Below, piece by piece: positions 36,956-56,465 of a stretch of 64,000 bases of DNA; positions within the stretch are counted from its first letter, which is position 1; each line of letters starts with the position of its first letter. Source of the DNA: Pegea sp. RAD2-039 (lineage: Eukaryota > Chordata > Thaliacea > Salpida > Salpidae); NCBI GenBank assembly GCA_034620365.1, contig JAQGEQ010000322.1, forward strand, positions 62,001 through 126,000, read 5' to 3'. The notes beneath the pieces were generated by a model. That model was given only the letters and a program-made list of their open reading frames with translations, had not been told where the DNA came from and ran no database searches. Made by a program: the position numbers and the translations under genes.

Positions 36956-39710
36956 TAGTTTTAAACTTTTATTTAAAAAATAACTAAAAATGATTTCCTA
37001 AAAAAAAATATCAAAATATTTTTGAATTTTATTGAAAAAAAGTTTCAAACAATTTATAAGTTTTCATTGATTTACAAAATTAATTAATAATTTATAGATA
37101 AAAGATTCCATGAAAATAAATTCTTATATATTTTATTTACATTTTGAATTACAAATCCATATTTAATATAAAACATAAAAATATTTGAAAAGATTTATTA
37201 ATAATAGTTAACATTAATTTTTGAATAATTTAAAATCCATTAGAAAAATATAAGACTTAATATTGAAAAAGATAGAATATTATTTTAATAAAAATATCTA
37301 CTTGATAACATTTAATCTAATAAATGCTAAAACTTTAATTGATAAATTAACTATAAGTTAAACAAACTAATAAAAAAATAATATAAGTATACCAGAAAAG
37401 CAAAATAAAAGTTGTTAGAACAGAAAAGATTCAGAAAATAAACGATATCATAAAGACAAAATTAAACTATAAACTTAGATAATCAGCAAAAATTAGAAAA
37501 AATTTTTTTAAAGCTAACGAATTTTAATACACTTAGATTTTTGATTTGCTGTAAAGTTGCTTCTAATTTTTTTTGGTTTTTAAACTGAACAAACCATTTA
37601 AATTAATTGATTTAAAAAAAACAAACGTAATAAAAATTGTGGAAAAATATTAAAGGAAACTTTGTTTAAATGTTTCGCTGAAGAAAACAGACATAATTCT
37701 CGACAAGTTGAAATCCATTTAAAAATCAATTTAAAAAAGACATAATAGTCGTATTCAAATAGAAAATACTTAAAAACATTATACGAACTGAAATTTTTTA
37801 AATTTCAAATTTTTGCTTTTTAATTTAAATCTATAACATAATTCTATTTTTAATTTTAAGAAGATTCACTAAACATTTGCTTTGGTTATATGAAATCTGT
37901 ACGACTTGGACTATTACTCACTACTCGATTAATTACATATAAATTGTAAGTTTATACCGTAGACCTTTTTCTTTTTTTTTAAATTGGCAGTAAAAATTTA
38001 AATTAAAACGTGCATAAAATACAAAAGATCAATCAGTCCATTTTTCGTGGTATGCATTAATTAGTATAATTTATTTATGTATTACAATAAACACAAAGTA
38101 AGGTACCTGAAAAGAGCACCTCTCGCTAACACATATTCTCACAAATAATATTATAAATAATAATATACAACTAGTAATAACTATTATTATAACTAGCATA
38201 GAAAATTTGACAAAAATTCGGCTAGTTTATAGTACTTTCAAACAAAAATTACAGTTTTTTAAGAAGCCGTGAAAGTTTTAGAGTCTTATAGCAGCCTAAG
38301 TTAATAAATTTCTGTTTATAATACATATATTATGTTAATCTAATAGGGTTCTATTTGAACCAAACAAAAAATTATAATCAAATTTTTAAAAACCTCATTT
38401 CTAGTTAACAGCAAAATTTTAAAAAGAAACAAAATCTAGGTTGATTGGAACATCTTTTCTATTTGTTACATTCAAGATAACTGAAGTTTTGACTATATGG
38501 TTATAAAATGTTCAATGTATAAATCATCGATTATTAATTTGATTGTTATTTAATTGTGTTATCGAACTGTAATTACGTTAAAGACATATATCAAAGCCTA
38601 ATCTGAGCTCAGAATTTCCTGCAAAAATTTTTAATTTATTTTATTTGGAATTATATCAATTCATAACTTATTTTGCTTTGTTTTTCAAAGATTTTGTTTT
38701 TCATCGTTCAGTTTATTATCTTATTTCACAGAAAGCCATGACCAGAAATAAACTAATTTTATTATTTCCGAAAATTATAATGCTAATCTACATTTTTCCT
38801 CATTCAATTTTATTTTTAATCAATAAAAGACTTAATGTGTTTCACTTTTCTCTGAAATGTTTTGATAATTTTCATCCGTTTACCATAGACCGACGTGTCA
38901 TTATTTACGTACAGACTGGACATATTGTCAGTTTCATATTTTGGCTTTAAAAAGTTACAACCTGTGAGTTAGTGATGATAAACTTGATTCAAATTACTGT
39001 TGTTTATTAAACTAAAATATATTTATTTAATAAAGAATATTTTTTACCTGAGAGATAGATTTACTTTAACTATACTATTTTTTTTATAAATTTTTACTTA
39101 TCAATATTCTTTTGCAAAAAAAACCAATAGCATAATTAGATCTTTTACATATATGCAAATTATAAAAGTTTATTAATAAACAACATTATTATATTTGCAT
39201 TTTTTGGTCATAATAGCTTTTAATTAACAACAAGTTCAATTTTTTGTCTTATTTGACTTCTATAAACTTTTATTTTATCAAAATATTTTTAGCAACAATT
39301 GTTATTAAATTAATTCAATTTTTTGTGTGGCTAATAAATAAGTTATAAGAACAACTTTATAAAGTTTTGTTTATATAAAAGTTTTTTTTACATATTTGTT
39401 TATCTTTTATTTGATATTTTTTTAATCTCATTTCTTATTTAAGTAACTTTATAAAAGTAATTCTTTGATTTTAGAGGTAAATGTGAAATCATAATTTAAT
39501 TTTTTATTTAATTTTATGATTTATGTAAACTTTTTTAAAATTGCTATGAATTTTTTTAGATCTTTTTAATCAGCTCATAATGTATTAATTTTATATTATT
39601 AATTTAAAAATACTTTTTTCCCATTTTTAAATAAACAATATTCATATTTAATTAATTTTTTCATAATTTTTCAGGTAGTTAAAACTATAAGCTACTTTAA
39701 TTTTTCAAAA
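36956..39710. other. Divergent intergenic region SF3A3-COPA
   Basis: The two flanking genes point away from each other, so both promoters should lie here. The sequence is AT-rich and holds the LINE tail copy at 38078-38151. The open frame 38645-38950 (plus strand) is Phe, Ile and Leu-rich and looks like an AT-composition artefact. A short 5' untranslated exon of COPA may also lie here. Confidence 0.4.
38078..38151 (-). repeat. Copy of the LINE 3' tail
   Basis: About 74 bp nearly identical to 21890-21961, including a long shared block around GCACCTCTCGCTAACACATA and a flanking TTATTTATT-rich end. It lies in the same orientation as the LINE fragment at 22 kb. No coding sequence is attached, so this is either a severely 5'-truncated LINE copy or a short element that borrows the LINE tail. 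Confidence 0.85.
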
Positions 39711-39713
39711 AAT

Positions 39714-45341
<5,628 letters not shown>

Positions 45342-45680
45342 TCTTCTTATATATTTATTAATGAAGTAAATAGTTTGTGAAACATATAAAATTTCCTGCT
45401 TGTTAGTTGGATGCCTTCAATTGTGCAATTTACTAATTGTTCACATACATCTGTTCCAGGTGGTAACTTTTCTTCTATTGGTTTATCATTTAATTTTGAC
45501 AAGTTCTCTTTGACTTTAGATATATTTTGCGTTTGTAAAAAGTTTAGTGTAATAATAAATTTATTGTATACTAACTGATTGGTTTAATTTTGAAGATATT
45601 AGTCACAAATTTTACAAACAGTTCTTTTATTAACGAAAGTAATATCGTAACAACAGAACAATTATCGCTGATTGTAAAAT

Positions 45681-47813
<2,133 letters not shown>

Positions 47814-47815
47814 GA

Positions 47816-48480
47816 TCTAAAGCCTCTAAAAGTAAACAAGTTAAAAAATTAAAACATTTAGAATACTTTAAAAAAAATAAATTAAAACATTCAAAGGTAT
47901 AATTACTTTACTACAATGACAGTTTTCCTAGAAAACTGTAGAATACATTTTAACAATATTTCATATTATTTAGTTTTATTGAATCAATATACTTTTTATA
48001 AAAAATAATTTCATATTTTAAAAAATAATAGAATAAATAACCAACAAAATAATAATTAAATTCTGACTGATAATACTTAAAACACAAATTGATTCAATTA
48101 CAAATGTTTCTAAAAGATTTAAAAAATAACTTTTATTTAAAAATTTTAAAAATAAAAGAAGCTTAGAATAAGAATTTATATTGAAACTTATGACCATTTA
48201 ATTAAATTAAGTTAAAAATAAGACAAGGCAGCTACATTACATTAAAAACTAAAAGTTTCCGCGTTTTACAAATTTAAAATTAAGAATGAATACGTCGACT
48301 ATAAAATTTGTCAATATTTTTATCTATTATGGCTTTTATAAATTTGAAAATAACTCTTTTAAATAATTTGAAATACATTATTACAAATACTGAAATTTTA
48401 TTTACGTTTTAAAATTTTAAACTTTTTTCGAAATTTGAATAAAAATTAAGCTGTGTAATTATTTTTGGCAAAATTTAAAC
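47816..48480. other. AT-rich gap upstream of RNMT
   Basis: Expected RNMT promoter region. AT-rich, no distinct element recognised before the LINE insertion begins. Confidence 0.35.
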
Positions 48481-48489
48481 AGCGTTTGA

Positions 48490-49390
48490 TCAATTCTGCT
48501 TTTATATAGTATTCTGAAAACAAATTAGCAACTTTATATGGAGATGACATCAAGCTATTATCTTGTAATTCTTCAAAACTTCAAACTGCACTAAACATTG
48601 TAGAAAGCTGGCATACGAATTGGCAGCTCAGAATCCAGCCCACAAAGTCTGAACTTAGAACTTTTTCTCGTAAACTAGCTGCAAATTCCTTGAAGCAATA
48701 CTCAATCAATAGATTTATTATTCAACGAGTATCTTCGGTCCTAGACATCTAAAAAGACCTTTAATTCTAAGGATCCATACTTCTTTACTAATCTTTTCAA
48801 ATTGTATGTACGTCCAATTCTTGAATACAATGTCAGTGAATGGATTCCATATCAAGTTAGTGATGTCAAAATATCAAATCTGTTCAGGCCACATTTACGA
48901 GATTAGTCTACAAGAAACTTAATATTAAATACGATAGTTATAAACATCTTCTCAGCTTCTTAAATTTAGATACTTTGGAATTTCGACGAATTAAATACGA
49001 CTTAATTCTTATTTTCAAAATTATCTAAATTCTAATCAACTTTCAATTTGATGATTTATTTTCCATTAGTCCTCCCCTCAAGTTATACCAACTCAGAGAA
49101 CACACATTACATCTTTGTAAGCCCATATCATCTAGTACATTAAGCAGAGCGAATTTTTTTTCATAGCGCACAATTAGTACATGGAACCAGTTGCCATCAG
49201 ACATTGTCATGTTGGAGTCGATCGCGTTGCTTATTAGTACTTGGAACCAGCTGCTGTCAGACATTGTCATATCAGAATCACTCGTGTTGTTCAAGAAGAA
49301 GTTGAACCGAATTATATTTATAATATTGCCAATATTGCCATTTCTAAACTATGATTTTTTTCTTTTTTTTAATGCTACTATAATTATATA
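48490..49390 (+). mobile_element. Broken non-LTR retrotransposon (LINE)
   Basis: Plus-strand reverse transcriptase remains spread over several frames. The catalytic YGDD (normally YADD) at 48537-48548 lies in LATLYGDDIKLLSC, followed by LQTALNIVESWHTNWQLRIQ and PTKSELRTFSRKLAA. Next come LYVRPILEYNVSEWIPYQ, then ATFTRLVYKKLNIKYDSYKH and RRIKYDLILIFKII, then FSISPPLKLYQLREHTLHL and ISTWNQL. Stops and frameshifts break every segment, so it is dead. It begins abruptly near the RT palm, so it is 5'-truncated. A 60-bp in-frame tandem duplication occurs at 49173-49292. Family is the same as the 22 kb fragment, judged by shared protein and DNA blocks. Confidence 0.88.
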
Positions 49391-49394
49391 AAAG

Positions 49395-50030
49395 AAAACT
49401 GTTGATAGTAAGGACTGGTTCGAAGAAAATACCAATACATTGATCTTTACGGTTTTCTAAAGAAATGCCTTGTTTTGTCACTAGATTTATATAATCCGAA
49501 AGTGTAGTAGAAGATTTGATAAGAAGGAAATAAAAAGTAACTTTAACGTTTTCAAGTATATTTACTTTATTAAATTGTTTAAAAGAATAAATAAAAGTAA
49601 ATGACGCTCATCTCATACTTTCAGAGATTTATATTTAGAGGTTTTTGGAAATTGTCAACTAATGTTAATTATTCATTGTCGGTAATGTAAGTAAAACATC
49701 GCTTAGAAATCAATTAACAACCAAAATTCAGAACTTTAATGAAATATTTTACACTATTAGAAAAGCAAAAGCTGTAAAAAAGTCAGTTAAAGCAATAATT
49801 CTAGATTTTAGAAGATTAAAAATCAATAAGAATTGCATTTTGAGATTCTTGATGTTGCATATGAGTATTTGACTTAGTAATGAGAACAATTTAAAAGTTA
49901 AGTTCTTAAAATGAAGAACTGGTTCCATTGGAGCAATTGTTGAAGGTAATAAAAATTAGGTTTAAGAAGAATTGCCAAAAAGACTTAATAAATGTGAAAA
50001 GAATAGAAGATTTAATTTATGTAAAGTGCT
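49395..50030. other. Gap between the LINE and the SINE-like element
   Basis: AT-rich sequence without recognisable features. Confidence 0.35.
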
Positions 50031-50376
50031 CAGCTGTTTCATGTGTAGTGGTTACTCGCCTACCAAGGCTTCCGGGTTTGAGTCCAGGTGCATATATATT
50101 GGTAGCAATGAAAAGTTCATAAAAAACGGCTAGAAGGGTCTTATGAATCTGGTTCTAAGAGACTCCGAGTTAAAAGCAGTTCGTCGTGTCAGTGTCGTTC
50201 TGGAAGCTCCTGTGACGTCAGCCGAGCTGCAACAATCTGTCTGTTCCTCTGCATAACTTTGTTGGCGTGGAGAGTTGAATCCTGCTGCACTGGTAACATC
50301 TTGACCTCCATAACTTCTGCCTGGGACATATGTGCTTGCATATATATATGCATGGTCGTTCTCGACCAAAGCATAC
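50030..50376. mobile_element. tRNA-derived SINE-like element (plus orientation)
   Basis: The left part resembles a tRNA: an A-box-like TGTGTAGTGG, then TTACTCGCCTACCAAGG in the anticodon-arm position, and the B-box-like GGGTTTGAGTCC at about 50072-50083 (consensus GGTTCGANTCC). It is too diverged to fold as a working tRNA. Downstream is a 250-bp body with even base composition unlike the flanks, including ACTCCGAGTTAAAAGCAGT and TGACGTCA at 50213-50220, ending near the self-complementary GCATATATATATGC at about 50338-50351. A tRNA head plus unrelated body is the usual SINE layout. The 3' limit is uncertain, and no second copy is in the window. Open frames inside it on the minus strand are not credited. 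Confidence 0.6.
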
Positions 50377-50379
50377 CAA

Positions 50380-51110
50380 AAAAAGTGGTCGGCTGAAATT
50401 GATGTTCAGCTTAAAGAAGTTTTTGAGACTTTTATTAAAATGTATGTTGAAAACGTTGCGAAGGACTTTATAGAAACTGTTCTTAATGCTTTGTACTAAG
50501 TGATAAGGATCTATCTGAACTCTATCTCATAAATAAAGAAAATTAGACTTTGTAAGTTTTTGCTACCAACAAATGTAAATATCTTTACTATAAATCATCA
50601 AGTGAAAGATCTAACTTTAGAAAAGTTTTAAGAGAGGGGCTAACAAATTTGCTTAAATGTTGAAAACCATACTGACTCTACGACCTTCTTACCACTTTTT
50701 GTGTTTTAATAGAATTCTTTAAAATAAGAAAACTCACAAACAACTTTAAATGTTTTATTGCAACGATATTTGTAATATTTATTTTCAGTATAACCGTTCT
50801 CGGCTGAAGCAGTTATTTTTGTATTCTAAAGTTAGCAAGTGTTAGCCCAAAAAATTAAACTCAACATTTAAAGTATTAGTTTTCTGAAGAGAACTTAATC
50901 AACTTTTACATAGCTGAGCAAATAATTACTTTGAGTTTTCTTTTCAGGATCTGCTACAGGGTGAAAGTCCATCACAAAGAAGATTGTGAAACGAGACTCA
51001 TTTGAAATCAATTTAGAGGCAGGCAGAGTTCAACTTTATTACGAAAAATTATCACAAAATAATAACATAATGATAAATGATATGACTGCAAAGCAAAGAA
51101 GACTTCATCG
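50380..51110. other. Gap downstream of the MPV17-family gene
   Basis: Includes the 3' untranslated region of the minus-strand MPV17-family gene. A 32-bp motif at 50786-50817 recurs imperfectly at 56431-56462. Otherwise nothing is recognised. Confidence 0.35.
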
Positions 51111-51112
51111 TT

Positions 51113-52633
51113 TTAGTTTGATTTGGACGACATGATTAAGGCTAAGTTTGCACGGTAACTTAAAAAAGTATTCCAAAATAAAGCAACTGTTTGTATGAAT
51201 AATAATCTGTAAAAATATCAAACTATTTGTAAGATGAATAATTAGTTTATTTCAATAACAACTTGACTGAGTTAAAAAACAGTTTTCAATCTATAAATAG
51301 CAACTAGGTAAATATAAAAACAAAATATTTGAAAATTATTTGACAAAACCGTCTCACCTAAACTGGTAAGGTACAAATAAGAAGTTGACAACTTGAACGG
51401 GAACCCAAACCTACATCATAAGTTTCAAATTTGAAGTTGGAAATAAATAATTTGAGATTTCTGTTTACTTACAAGCCAAGAACGTGTTTGGACGTTTGTA
51501 TAAACTTCGAAAAACCTTTCCTTTACTTCTTTCCAAGATGAACCAGATAAGAAAGGATGCAAAAGTACAAATCCAGTGTTTATGATTGGAGATGTCACTA
51601 ACTAGAAAGTTTAATAAAAAGTTAGAAACAAATTTACAATAAATATAATTAACGTCAGAACAGGAAATACTGCTTCTTAGTAAATAACTCGTGAAGATAA
51701 ATTAAAATCTTTTACCAAAGCCTTAGATACAATTGGATTATCTTAGATATGTAGAAATATTTAAGTAAAAAGCTAAAAATATTAGTCACTATGATTATTT
51801 ATTAGAACACATAATGACTCATCTAAAAAGACATTATTTCAGAGAATTATTTGTAAAAAATACATAAATTAACAACTATGAAAAAAAAATCTTATGAAAT
51901 TAAATTTAAAAAACTTAATTACAATTATCAAACTTATCTAAGTAAGAGTTGTATAAAAAAGTTAACAAAAATTAAAGAAAATTGTATACTAACTTGATCA
52001 ACTACAACAGAAGGTATTGGGCGAAACTTGTAAAAATGTAAAAGTCTTAACGACGTTGAACAGATAGGACCCTTGAAATTTGTGAATTAAGTATGATCAT
52101 ACAATGAATCAGATAAGAATTTTAAAAAGTAAACAAACCTTACTACAATAAACATCAAAAATATATTTTACAAGTTTCATATAGTAACAGTAATCTAAAC
52201 TAATTTAGTTGCTAGTTGAGTTTTCTAACAAAATTAGATAACAGTTACTTGATAGGATAGAAAACTTAAAATTCAAAGATAACAAACCTATATTTATTAA
52301 AAACAAAAACTCACAAAGAAGCACAAGCCTAAGCTGCCCATTACAGCTGTCCTATGATAGCTAAATGGCTTTGGTTTGGCAGCTATTTCAATTCGTTGGG
52401 CTAAAACATCTCCACAAGATGATAAGACACCTAAAAACTACATTTATTAGATTATAAAATAAATACATTAAAAAAAGAAATAGAATAGTAAAAAGAAAGA
52501 AAATAAATGAATGTTACTTTTATATTAACAAATATCAATTTAATTTATAAAGTTAATTACCAGCAGTGATAACAGGAACAAAAAAAGGATGCTTATCAAC
52601 CAACCCTTTGTACAATCTTAATAATGAAGACAT
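51113..52633 (-). CDS. Mpv17/PMP22-family membrane protein
   Basis: The family comprises four-helix membrane proteins of the mitochondrial inner membrane (MPV17, MPV17L2, yeast Sym1) or peroxisome (PXMP2), probably small channels. Six short exons join in phase to 180 aa: 52561-52633, 52315-52430, 51994-52071, 51473-51601, 51358-51410 and 51113-51206. All these exons were too short to give long open frames. Hallmarks: the N-terminus LYKGLVDKHPFFVPVITAGV (W/LYxxxLxxxP pattern), SSCGDVLAQRIE (family GDxxxQ), GPICSTSLRLLHFYKF (family GPxxHxWY position, here without the usual His and Trp), and the signature WVPVQVVNFLFVPYQFRLLF followed by TVALFWNTFLSYRA (family WPxxQxxNFxxVPxxxR and WNxxLS). Length fits MPV17 (176 aa). 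Which paralog this is cannot be decided. COQ10 lies just upstream on the same strand, its stop about 370 bp from this start. Confidence 0.88.
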
Positions 52634-52998
52634 TTTTAAAACACTTTAATCTGTTACAGAAATATTTTGAGAAAATTGATAATAAATTAAAATATTTTTC
52701 AATGAATGAAAGAATATTATAATAAAATCATATTTCTGGTGTGTACAACATTATTTATGAGGTTAAGGTGAAACACTTTCAACAGTTTAAGTTCTAGACT
52801 TTGAAAGTCACAAGTAATTAAGATTAATTATCATGATGGCAAATAATTATATACTTTAAGAAAGCATTTTATAAGATTGAAGAAGTAATAAAATACTTTT
52901 AAAATTCCAAAGATTTAAAAGAAGTTTATCATACTTTAGAAATATTTAAGAAAAAATTTAGTTATTTTAAAACCAAATAAATTTTAAATAAAATAATA

Positions 52999-53577
52999 TT
53001 ATCTATTTTTTGAAAATTTAGTTAAAAGCATTTGTTTTTTGGCCTCTTTTTCAAAAGCAGAAACCATTGTTCTGACCAATTCATTAAAAAATAATGTTGC
53101 TACTTTTGAGTAAATAGCTGAACGGAACTCAAAATCAACATGAAAGTCAATTACACACATATTTTTGGATTTGGTTGGAGAGAATTTCCACATACAATTC
53201 AATGAATTAAACAATACCCCATCACTACATAAGGCTTCGACATATAATGGCTTTTCAAAGGTAAGTGATGAAGTATAATGCTCTTGTATAGGTCCAAATC
53301 CAACACTCAGTCTTGCTTTTGAATGGTTTTTACCTTCACTAGTTACTACACTACTTGTACAATAAGGTACAAAATTCTTATAATTTTGAACATTTTTTAC
53401 AGTAGTGTACATTACATCAGGTGGAACTTGAACCACTTTCTTTTCAGAATGTTGTAATGTATTTGAAGAATATTTTCGAAGCAATATAATACAACAATTT
53501 TTATTTAATATAGATCTTCTAAATTCCTGTGCAATTAAGCTCATTCTAGGATTTAACAACCCAGATAATCCAATCAT
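52999..53577 (-). CDS. COQ10: Coenzyme Q-binding protein COQ10, mitochondrial
   Basis: COQ10 is a START-like lipid-binding protein of the mitochondrial inner membrane that binds ubiquinone and is needed for its efficient use in respiration. Single exon, 192 aa. Residues 1-50 are basic and lack acidic stretches (FRRSILNKNCCIILLRKYSS), consistent with a mitochondrial presequence. The domain begins near residue 55: VPPDVMYTTVKNVQNYKNFV, PYC, then KARLSVGFGPIQEHYTSSLT and ALCSDGVLFNSLNCMWKFSP. It ends with FHVDFEFRSAIYSKVATLFF and MVSAFEKEAKK, matching human YTSxV, CTDGKLFNHL and FEFRSLLHSQLATMFF. Start choice: the first ATG of the frame; a later Met at residue 12 is possible. Confidence 0.94.
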   Translation of the reverse strand: MIGLSGLLNPRMSLIAQEFRRSILNKNCCIILLRKYSSNTLQHSEKKVVQVPPDVMYTTVKNVQNYKNFVPYCTSSVVTSEGKNHSKARLSVGFGPIQEHYTSSLTFEKPLYVEALCSDGVLFNSLNCMWKFSPTKSKNMCVIDFHVDFEFRSAIYSKVATLFFNELVRTMVSAFEKEAKKQMLLTKFSKNR

Positions 53578-53579
53578 AG

Positions 53580-55245
53580 CTTTTATATGACCAATATATA
53601 CATTAGTAATTTACAAAAACAAATATTTTATGAATATAAACTCTGCTTCAACAAATAACTTTATTAGATATTAAAACCAAATTTTCTTTAAATATATTAT
53701 TAAAAATATGTCAAAATAGTTTTCTGAACTTTTATTTTATGTAAATGAAACCATTTTTATAGATTTTAAAAACAAATTATAGATAAATTTTATAGACTGG
53801 ATTTTTAATTATAAATTATATATTCACAAAATAAAGTAGGGTTTAATAAATTAAAAAGAAGATAACAATTTTTTAGTAATAGTTAGATAAAATCATCTTC
53901 ATAAAATATGAATTTAAATAAATAATTTTACAAAATAAAAAATCTGTTTAATAACAATTTTGTTAAATAAAATACAACCTAAACTTGAAAAAATAATTGA
54001 ACTGACAAAATAAAAAAGTTGTACAAAATAACCTTTGGTATTAAAACTTCTTGAAATTTACAATAAGTACAAAAAAGAACTTTATTACAAATATGGTACA
54101 AGTTTTTCGCATTTTATTTTTTAGAATAAAAAAGATAATATTAAATATTATCAAGCAAATAGAAAATATCAAACCAACACAATTTCAAATTAAAGATATT
54201 TTTGGTAATTTTATCATAACTGAACCTACTGAACGATTACAAAGTCAATATTGATGTTGAATAATTGTTAAAATAATTGTGAACTTCTTTGGCCTGACAA
54301 AAAGTGATGTAGTAAATAGGGGAAGTCCCACATCATCGATGAAAAGTTGAATTAGTTCACATAGAAATAAATTTCATCAAAAATTAGATACATTTTTTTA
54401 GATGCTTATACTTACTACATAGCTAAATTCTGACGTACATTGTGTTTTTGAAAAATGCTGTGGATAACTTCAGTTAATAATAAAGAAAATTATTCTATAC
54501 AAAATACCATACAAACAATTGGCTTTTATTTTATCTTTATGACACTTACATATTTTTCATATTTTATAATTTTTGCAGCGTCACCAAAAAGAGTCATGAC
54601 AAGGTTTAGGTTGATAAATTACTAAAATCTCTTTTTGATGTAAAGTGGCCTCAATGTCGCTACTATGTCAAATTCAGTCCATGACCAAATTTTATTTAGG
54701 TGAAAGCAGATAATTCCATCATTTTTCGGATTACAATTTTTATGAAAACGTACATACCAGCAATGTACTTTTTAGCTTAACATTTCTACCAATCTTAAGT
54801 AATTAAAAAAGATTATTATTACTTTGACAATAGTATTGATGGTTAAATTATTTGCTTTAGAGTGATCTAGAGCTACTGAAAAAATAATGAATTCTGTAAA
54901 TCATTAAAGTACAAATCTTAAAGGAAAATTAATAAAGTAATAAGGAATCCATTATTTGAATAAAACTTGACGTTCTGCTACTATTTGAAACGTCAGGCTT
55001 AAAACTTTCATTTTGACATTGAAAACTAACGAGCAGTCAAAAGGCACCACCATAATAAAAGCACTAACTATTTCTGCCTTTAATATTATATTACTTTATT
55101 TTAATATGGAAGTTTATTTTTAATTTGTTGATGAAAAAATCAAAAACTTATTAAGTCAGTCAGCAACCTAAGAAACTGTTTTAATACTTTTTCAAATAAA
55201 ATTAAGAATAGGTTCTTGATTTAATAAAAAAAGAGTTTATTGAAT
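53580..55245. other. AT-rich gap upstream of COQ10
   Basis: Expected COQ10 promoter at the left end. The open frame at 54051-54254 is Lys and Ile-rich and looks like composition noise. Nothing else recognised. Confidence 0.35.
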
Positions 55246-56465
55246 AACTGCAGTGTGGTATAGACCCTGCTCAAATTCAGAAAAACAGCAGTCCCAGACT
55301 ATAAGTTCTTCTACCGTTTTTCCGCAGGTAAACAGGGATACCCCAAAAGCACCCTAACCTCCCAGCTCCCAGTTAAAGCGCCGTCTCAAGACCGTGCCTC
55401 CTGAACATAAATCATAATCTTGCATGACATAGTTAGATTCAAATAAAATTTCCCCTACTCCATAAAAATTTTCGTCCTTTTAAGTTTAAGCAAGTTCTTT
55501 ACCCTAAAGTCTAATTGCTTAACCTTAAAATTATTCCCATCCTAATCACATTGGACTCTATATGACGGGGTACTATGCTCGCCATCCAGCTATCGTAGCA
55601 AACCCTAACTGCTCTCCCGCGTCTTCCACGACGATCAGTCGAACAGATATCGTACTAACGGCTTGTACTGAGCCTTAGTGACAAACGCGTTAGTCGTCCC
55701 TGGCGTAGCAGTTGACGTTTGATATCCTTAACGATTGGCGCCCATCTTTCCTGAAGCCTAAAAGGCTAGATCTGCCTCTGATGAAGTCCCAGCCTTCATA
55801 CGACACTTGTAGTAATCTCCTCTATTTCTGTTTATTCTGAGATTTACAATTTATTGTATTGCACTACTCGGCTAAATAAGAGAGACCTCTCCGAAGTGCA
55901 GACGCATGTACCATTTAAGGCACTGCCGCTAATTGGATTCTAATTGCTTGACTGAATGGATTAACCGGTTCAGTTAGTTATTACTGTTCTGCCAGCTTTG
56001 CTAGACTGCAATCTGTACACCTTTGAACTTGTTGCTGAAATACCTCTGCTTTCAAATTTATGCATAGGCATGACGCTTGTGACATTTTAACGAATACATT
56101 TGTTGGCGTCTAACACTTGGGCATCAATCAGATAGCTTACTTGGTGTACACGGAAGAAAGATAACTTACCGATAAAGGGCTAGATAGATTATAGCATAGC
56201 GTTTCAACTACTCCAACGCGTTACTGAAAACCTGTGACATCTCTTGTTGGCAACAAACGCAGATGTTGATGTCAAAACCCCAGGAAATAGTCCTTTCGTG
56301 TATGGAATCAATCACAATCACCAAAATATCATTTAGTGCCGTAAGAGTAGAGCTGATGAAAGCTCTCAGAACATTTGACGAATAGTTTAAAAGGCTTGCA
56401 ACCAGATTTAGGAGTAAATCAGAGACTTACCAGTATGATTGTTCTCGCCCGAAGCAGGCTATTAT
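55245..56465. other. Composition island of unknown origin
   Basis: About 1.2 kb with close to even base use and frequent CpG (for example GCGCCGTCTCAAGACCG, CCAACGCGTTACTG), abruptly bounded by AT-rich DNA on both sides. No long open frame exists on either strand and I recognise no protein, rRNA or tRNA. The right end carries the short repeat at 56431-56462. A decayed mobile element or a fragment of foreign or unrelated sequence would fit; the bases do not decide. Confidence 0.4.

Noticed and set aside
38645-38950. 101-codon plus-strand open frame upstream of COPA
   Set aside because: Phe, Ile and Leu-rich, as expected from T-rich DNA. It looks like membrane protein by composition only and has no family pattern.
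50032-50095. A functional tRNA gene
   Set aside because: The B-box-like and anticodon-arm-like parts are present, but the acceptor arm halves do not pair convincingly. It fits a SINE head better.
50130-50374. Two minus-strand open frames in the SINE-like element
   Set aside because: They overlap each other in different frames within a tRNA-headed repeat body and resemble no protein family.
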